Below, piece after piece: positions 60,183 to 64,000 of a stretch of DNA of 64,000 bases. Made by a program: the position numbers and the translations under genes. Numbering within the stretch: the stretch's first letter is position 1; each line of letters starts with the position of its first letter. The DNA is from Rhizobium sp. SEMIA4064 (GTDB taxonomy: Bacteria > Pseudomonadota > Alphaproteobacteria > Rhizobiales > Rhizobiaceae): assembly GCF_003025035.1 (NCBI RefSeq), contig NZ_PYJN01000013.1, positions 558,001-622,000 of the forward strand, read 5' to 3'. The notes under the pieces are model-generated. The model had not been told where the DNA came from, did no database searches, and saw only the letters and a program-made list of their open reading frames with translations.

Positions 60183-60965
60183 TCAGACCCTCGTCATCCG
60201 GGAGAAGCAGCGGAACGCATTCTCGGTGGTGACCGCAGCGATCTCGTCCATGCTGACGCCGATCGTATCCGCCAGCACCTCGGCTGTATTGACGACATAG
60301 GACGGCTCATTGCGCTTGCCGCGCCAGCGTTTGGGCGCGAGATACGGCGCATCGGTCTCGACCAGCAGCCGGTCATGCGGGATCGTCTTGGCGATCTCGC
60401 GCAACTCCTCGGATTTCGGGAAGGTGAGAATGCCGGAGAAGGAAATATAGCCGCCAAGCTCGACGCCGGTGCGGGCGAGGGCCGGGCCGGAGGAGAAACA
60501 ATGCAGGATGAAGGGGAAGGCCCCCTTCCCTGTTTCGTCGGTCAGGATCGCGGCCATGTCCTCGTCGGCGCTGCGGCTGTGAATGACCAGCGGCAATTGC
60601 GTTTCGCGCGCAGCCGCGATGTGACGCAGGAAGCCGGTCTTCTGATCTTCCGGTTTCACGGTGTCGTAGAAATAGTCCAGCCCCGCCTCGCCAATCGCGA
60701 TGATCTTCTCGTGCTGCTTGGCCAGCCGCACGAGATCTTCCGTCTGGATATCCAGCTCCTGATCGGCGCTGTTCGGATGCGTGCCGACCGAGCAGAAAAC
60801 CGACGGATAGCGCTCGGTGAGTGCCAGCAATCCATCGAGCTTCCTGACCTTGGTCGAGATGGTGACCATCTGCTTGACGCCAACCTCATGGGCGCGCGCA
60901 ACGATCGCGTCGCGTTCCTCCTCGAAGTCGGCAAAATCCAGATGGCAATGCGTATCGATCAGCAT
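60183..60965 (-). CDS. tatD: TatD family deoxyribonuclease
   Basis: Metal-dependent hydrolase of 260 residues, the TatD/YcfH type, a TIM-barrel amidohydrolase-like nuclease. The metal motif DTHCHLDFADF is at the start, and AIGEAGLDYFYD near residue 92, VIHSRSADEDM near 127, HCFSSG near 154 and LLVETDAPYLAPKRWRGKRN near 199 are all present. It lies 8 bases downstream of metG and 4 bases before the MBL gene, so it is translated with them. Proposed roles are DNA repair or RNA 3'-end trimming. Confidence 0.94.
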   Translation of the reverse strand: MLIDTHCHLDFADFEEERDAIVARAHEVGVKQMVTISTKVRKLDGLLALTERYPSVFCSVGTHPNSADQELDIQTEDLVRLAKQHEKIIAIGEAGLDYFYDTVKPEDQKTGFLRHIAAARETQLPLVIHSRSADEDMAAILTDETGKGAFPFILHCFSSGPALARTGVELGGYISFSGILTFPKSEELREIAKTIPHDRLLVETDAPYLAPKRWRGKRNEPSYVVNTAEVLADTIGVSMDEIAAVTTENAFRCFSRMTRV

Positions 60966-60973
60966 GGAAAACC

Positions 60974-62527
60974 TTATTCGGCAGTCGGCGCGACGTAGCG
61001 CGGGAAGACCGGTTTCGGGGCTTCTAGCGGCGTTCCGGCAACAAGACGTCCGGCCTCGCCGAGTGCGGCGAAATCGCGCTTATCGGCAGGAATGGCGATC
61101 AGATCCAGCAGCTTGGCCGAAGACTCTGGCATGAAGGACTGCAGGAGAATGCCGATCTGGCGCACGACATCGGCGGTGACGTAGAGCACGGTCGCCATGC
61201 GGGCCGGATCGGTCTTCTTCAGCGCCCACGGCTCCTGGCCAGCGAAATAGCGGTCGCTTTCGGAGACGACGGCGATGATCGAAGCCAGAGCGCGATGGAT
61301 GAGCTGCTTGCCCATGTCTTCGCGGGTCGACGCCAGCAGTGCATCGGCCTGCGCCAGCAATGCCTTGTCCTCGTCGGTCAGCTCTCCGCATTCCGGGATC
61401 TTGCCGTCGCAATTCTTGACGATCATCGACAGCGAGCGGCTGGCGAGATTGCCGATACCGTTGGCGAGATCGGAGTTGATGCGCGTGCCGATCGCCTCTT
61501 CGCTGTAGCTGCCGTCCTGGCCGAAGGAAACTTCGCGCAGGAAGAAATAGCGCACCTGGTCGAGGCCGAAATGGTTCACCAGATTGACCGGATCGACGAC
61601 ATTGCCGAGCGACTTCGACATCTTCTCGCCCTTGTTGAGCAGGAAGCCATGGGCATAGACGCGCTTCGGTAGCGGCAGCTTCGCTGACATCAGGAAAGCC
61701 GGCCAGTAGACGGCGTGGAATCTGATGATGTCCTTGCCGATGATGTGAACATCGGCCGGCCAGTATTTCGCCCGCGGATTGTTCCGGTCCTCGATATAGC
61801 CGGTCGCCGTGATGTAGTTCGTCAGCGCATCGACCCAGACATACATGACGTGAGCCGGGTCGTTCGGGACCTTGATGCCCCAGTCGAACGTCGTACGCGA
61901 GATCGACAGGTCTTTGAGGCCTGATTTGACGAAAGAGATCACCTCATTGCGGCGTTCGGCCGGCCCGATGAAATCCGGGTTCTCCTCGTAGTGCTTCAGC
62001 AAGCGGTCCTGGTATTCCGAGAGCTTGAAGAAATAGCTTTCCTCCTGCACCCATTCGACCGGCGTGCCTTGAGGCCCATAGCGCACGCCGTCGGCGCGCA
62101 GCTCGGTTTCGTTTTCCTGGTAATAGGCTTCGTCCCGCACCGAATACCAGCCCGCATAGGAATCCTTGTAGATGTCGCCGGCGTCGGCCATCAGGTTCCA
62201 GATGTTCTGCGAGGTCTCGTGGTGGCGGGCCTGTGTGGTGCGGATGAAGTCGTCGTTGGACGCGTTCAGCAGCTTGCCCATCGCCTGGAATTCATCGGAA
62301 TTGCGATCGGCTAGCTGCTGCGGCGTCAGGCCTTCGGCGCGCGCCGTCTGCTGCATCTTCTGGCCGTGTTCGTCCGTGCCGGTCAGGAAAAACACATCAC
62401 GCCCGTCCAGCCGCTGGAAACGCGCCATGGCGTCGGTGGCAATCAGCTCGTAGGCATGGCCGATATGCGGCTTGCCGTTGGGGTAAGCGATCGCGGTGGT
62501 GATGTAGAACGGGGTCTTTTCGGTCAT
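60974..62527 (-). CDS. metG: Methionyl-tRNA synthetase
   Basis: Charges tRNA-Met; class I synthetase of 517 residues without the C-terminal tRNA-binding extension. The HIGH motif is present as PHIGHAYEL near residue 19, and [10 protein letters not shown] near 300 is the KMSKS loop. The zinc knuckle cysteines of the E. coli enzyme are absent ([13 protein letters not shown]), as in the zinc-free type. The ATG at 62527 is used; an in-frame TTG three codons upstream has no ribosome site. It is followed by tatD after 8 bases, the normal alphaproteobacterial order. Confidence 0.95.
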   Translation of the reverse strand: MTEKTPFYITTAIAYPNGKPHIGHAYELIATDAMARFQRLDGRDVFFLTGTDEHGQKMQQTARAEGLTPQQLADRNSDEFQAMGKLLNASNDDFIRTTQARHHETSQNIWNLMADAGDIYKDSYAGWYSVRDEAYYQENETELRADGVRYGPQGTPVEWVQEESYFFKLSEYQDRLLKHYEENPDFIGPAERRNEVISFVKSGLKDLSISRTTFDWGIKVPNDPAHVMYVWVDALTNYITATGYIEDRNNPRAKYWPADVHIIGKDIIRFHAVYWPAFLMSAKLPLPKRVYAHGFLLNKGEKMSKSLGNVVDPVNLVNHFGLDQVRYFFLREVSFGQDGSYSEEAIGTRINSDLANGIGNLASRSLSMIVKNCDGKIPECGELTDEDKALLAQADALLASTREDMGKQLIHRALASIIAVVSESDRYFAGQEPWALKKTDPARMATVLYVTADVVRQIGILLQSFMPESSAKLLDLIAIPADKRDFAALGEAGRLVAGTPLEAPKPVFPRYVAPTAE

Positions 62528-62770
62528 ATCAGGCAATGGTCCGGTTTACGGTTTCGTCATTGTTATTCTTGCTCTCGCTCGCTTTAGCGCATGTTTGCCG
62601 GGAGCGAAACATCAAGTTTCGCGCACGCAGCATTCCTTGCTTTGTGGGCGTCTCTCGCTTGACTCGATCTCACCTCGGCTTTACCCCTTCAGAAAACCAA
62701 AGAGCAGGACAGGGGCCGTCGTGAATTCCATTTTCATTTTTAGCAGCCCGTCCAACGGCTTGAAAGGGCC

Positions 62771-63577
62771 GTGGCTTTGAGTTTTCCTGCGTCGTTCCAA
62801 CCCCTCTATTCTTTTTCCGGCTTCTTCGTCGGCATGCTGGTGGGCATCACCGGTGTCGGCGGCGGGTCGTTGATGACGCCGTTGCTGGTCCTGTTGTTCG
62901 GCGTGCATCCGGCTACTGCCGTTGGAACCGATCTTCTTTATGCCGCGATCACCAAGACCGCCGGCACTGCGGTTCACGGCATTCACGGGCGGGTGAACTG
63001 GAAAGTAGTGGGCTTGCTCGCCTCGGGAAGCGTGCCCGCTGCGCTCGCGATGCTGTGGATCATGGCTGGCGTCAATCGCGAGAGCCCAGCGGTTGCCCAT
63101 GCGATCACCGTGTCCCTGGGCTGTCTCCTGTTTCTGACGTCATTGATGCTGATCTTTCGCGGCCAGGTGCTGAGCGCTATCCGGAAATGGCGGGGCGAGC
63201 GCGGGACGCTGACGCCCCGCACCGTCGCGCTGCTGACGCTCGTCCTTGGTCTTATGCTCGGCACGCTCGTCACCATGACATCCGTCGGCGCCGGCGCGCT
63301 CGGCGTCACCGTGCTGCTGGTGCTCTATCCGCACCTCGATGTGCGCGAGATCGTCGGCTCGGACATCGTCCACGCCGTGCCGCTGACCTTGATCGGCGGC
63401 ATGGGCTACTGGTTCATCGGCGAGATCAACTGGACGATGTTGTTCGCACTGCTGCTTGGCTCGATTCCCGGCATCGTCGCAGGCAGCCTGCTGGCGCCGC
63501 GCCTGCACGAGCGGCTGATCCGGATGGTTCTAGCCGTCACCTTGATGATCGTTGCCTGGAAACTACTCTTTCCTTAA
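62771..63577 (+). CDS. TSUP family sulfite exporter TauE/SafE-like permease
   Basis: Inner-membrane permease of 268 residues with about eight hydrophobic segments. The duplicated signature is seen as FVGMLVGITGVGGGSLMTPLLVL near the start and LGTLVTMTSVGAGALGVTVLLVLYP in the second half. The start is a GTG at 62771 with AAAGGG upstream. It lies on the opposite strand between metG and holB. Substrates of TSUP proteins include sulfite, sulfonates and organic anions; this one cannot be assigned. It converges with holB, overlapping it by 4 bases. Confidence 0.9.
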   Translation: MALSFPASFQPLYSFSGFFVGMLVGITGVGGGSLMTPLLVLLFGVHPATAVGTDLLYAAITKTAGTAVHGIHGRVNWKVVGLLASGSVPAALAMLWIMAGVNRESPAVAHAITVSLGCLLFLTSLMLIFRGQVLSAIRKWRGERGTLTPRTVALLTLVLGLMLGTLVTMTSVGAGALGVTVLLVLYPHLDVREIVGSDIVHAVPLTLIGGMGYWFIGEINWTMLFALLLGSIPGIVAGSLLAPRLHERLIRMVLAVTLMIVAWKLLFP

Positions 63578-64000
63578 GCGGAAAGCTGCTGCTTCAGATC
63601 GCCGAGAATAGTGATGATCGTTTGCTTGCGGTCGAGGTTATAAGCCTGTGATACGGTAAGCCGCTCGGTGACATCGGCATAGAGCCGGGCAAGTCTTTCG
63701 GCCACGGTGAGGTGTCCCTCCAGAGCAGCCGCCCTCGCCCGGGCCATGATGTCGTCGCCGATATGGGACACGAAGAAGCCGAAGATCGTGTCGCTTTCCT
63801 TCGCCGAAAGGGCGTCGGCGAGGCGATGCATTGCCCGGCGTGCCGCAGGACCATCCGTCGAGATGACCTGCTCATAGGCCGCGACGATCTCGCCGCCGCC
63901 ATAGTTCAGCAATTTCAGGGCTTCGCTGACGCTCCCCTTGGCCGCAGCAAGCAAATCCGCGCCCTGCCCCGGTGACAAGCCAATACCGAGATGTGCCAGC
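63574..64000 (-). CDS. holB: DNA polymerase III subunit delta' (3' part, cut by the window end)
   Basis: The reading frame is open to the last base, so only about the C-terminal 141 residues are visible. The segments GLSPGQGADLLAAAKGSVSE, MHRLADALSAKESDTIFGFF and the terminal NLDRKQTIITILGDLKQQ fit the helical collar domain of the clamp-loader delta' subunit of rhizobia. The N-terminal ATPase-like domain lies outside the window. The call also rests on position: holB is usually just upstream of metG and tatD in alphaproteobacteria. The first part of the gene, and probably tmk, should follow beyond the end. Confidence 0.82.
   Translation of the reverse strand, partial: LAHLGIGLSPGQGADLLAAAKGSVSEALKLLNYGGGEIVAAYEQVISTDGPAARRAMHRLADALSAKESDTIFGFFVSHIGDDIMARARAAALEGHLTVAERLARLYADVTERLTVSQAYNLDRKQTIITILGDLKQQLSA

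Overview
The window looks like a chromosomal segment of a Rhizobiaceae member, most likely Rhizobium. This is inferred from the glnB-glnA operon, the recG/sdhE/mfd block, the holB-metG-tatD neighbourhood, a GTTC-N7-GTTC type SOS box between uvrA and ssb, an invasion-associated-locus-B protein and rhizobial-style intergenic repeats. No rRNA, tRNA, CRISPR array, insertion sequence or prophage was recognised. About 53 protein genes can be supported. Gene density is high and coding DNA is GC rich, with one clear AT-richer exception at about 22.8-24.2 kb.

Layout. 0-4.8 kb: a nucleoside-type (BMP family) ABC importer in the order ATPase, two permeases, binding protein, closed by a strong terminator. 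4.9-10.4 kb: a sugar importer of the YtfQ-YtfR-YtfT-YjfF (galactofuranose-type) class, followed by a GntR/FadR-like regulator. 10.5-14.8 kb: glmU and glmS, which supply UDP-GlcNAc precursors, then a DUF502 membrane protein. 15-22.6 kb: a secreted phytase-like esterase, recG on the minus strand, and sdhE overlapping mfd. 22.8-24.2 kb: an isolated FRG-domain gene that looks acquired. 24.5-28.7 kb: a DsbA/FrnE oxidoreductase, an orphan oligopeptide-binding protein, an IalB-like periplasmic protein and hspQ. 28.9-30.8 kb: glnB-glnA behind a candidate sigma-54 promoter, divergent from nnrD/nnrE. 32.6-41 kb: a DUF72 protein, uvrA, ssb, a MarC protein and gyrA.

41-48.7 kb: an epimerase; three tiny membrane-protein genes, two of them too short for ordinary ORF calling; then coaD, two cyclophilins, queA, tgt, a SleB-type cell wall hydrolase and a DUF4864 protein. 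48.8-55.2 kb: an HxlR regulator with a second-copy FabF-like synthase, a small membrane protein, and a heterodimeric ABC exporter. 55.5-58.6 kb: a DHFR/RibD-like reductase, ddl and a methyltransferase. 58.9-64 kb: ybaK-like, metallo-beta-lactamase, tatD and metG on the minus strand, a TSUP transporter on the plus strand, and the 3' part of holB running off the end.

Most of the window is ordinary housekeeping DNA. The parts most worth a second look are the FRG-domain gene, the cluster of 44/52/61-residue membrane proteins that share an upstream motif, the tRNA-guanine transglycosylase lacking two zinc cysteines, the GyrA with Leu at the quinolone position equivalent to Ser83, and the HxlR-FabF pair with an inverted-repeat operator.
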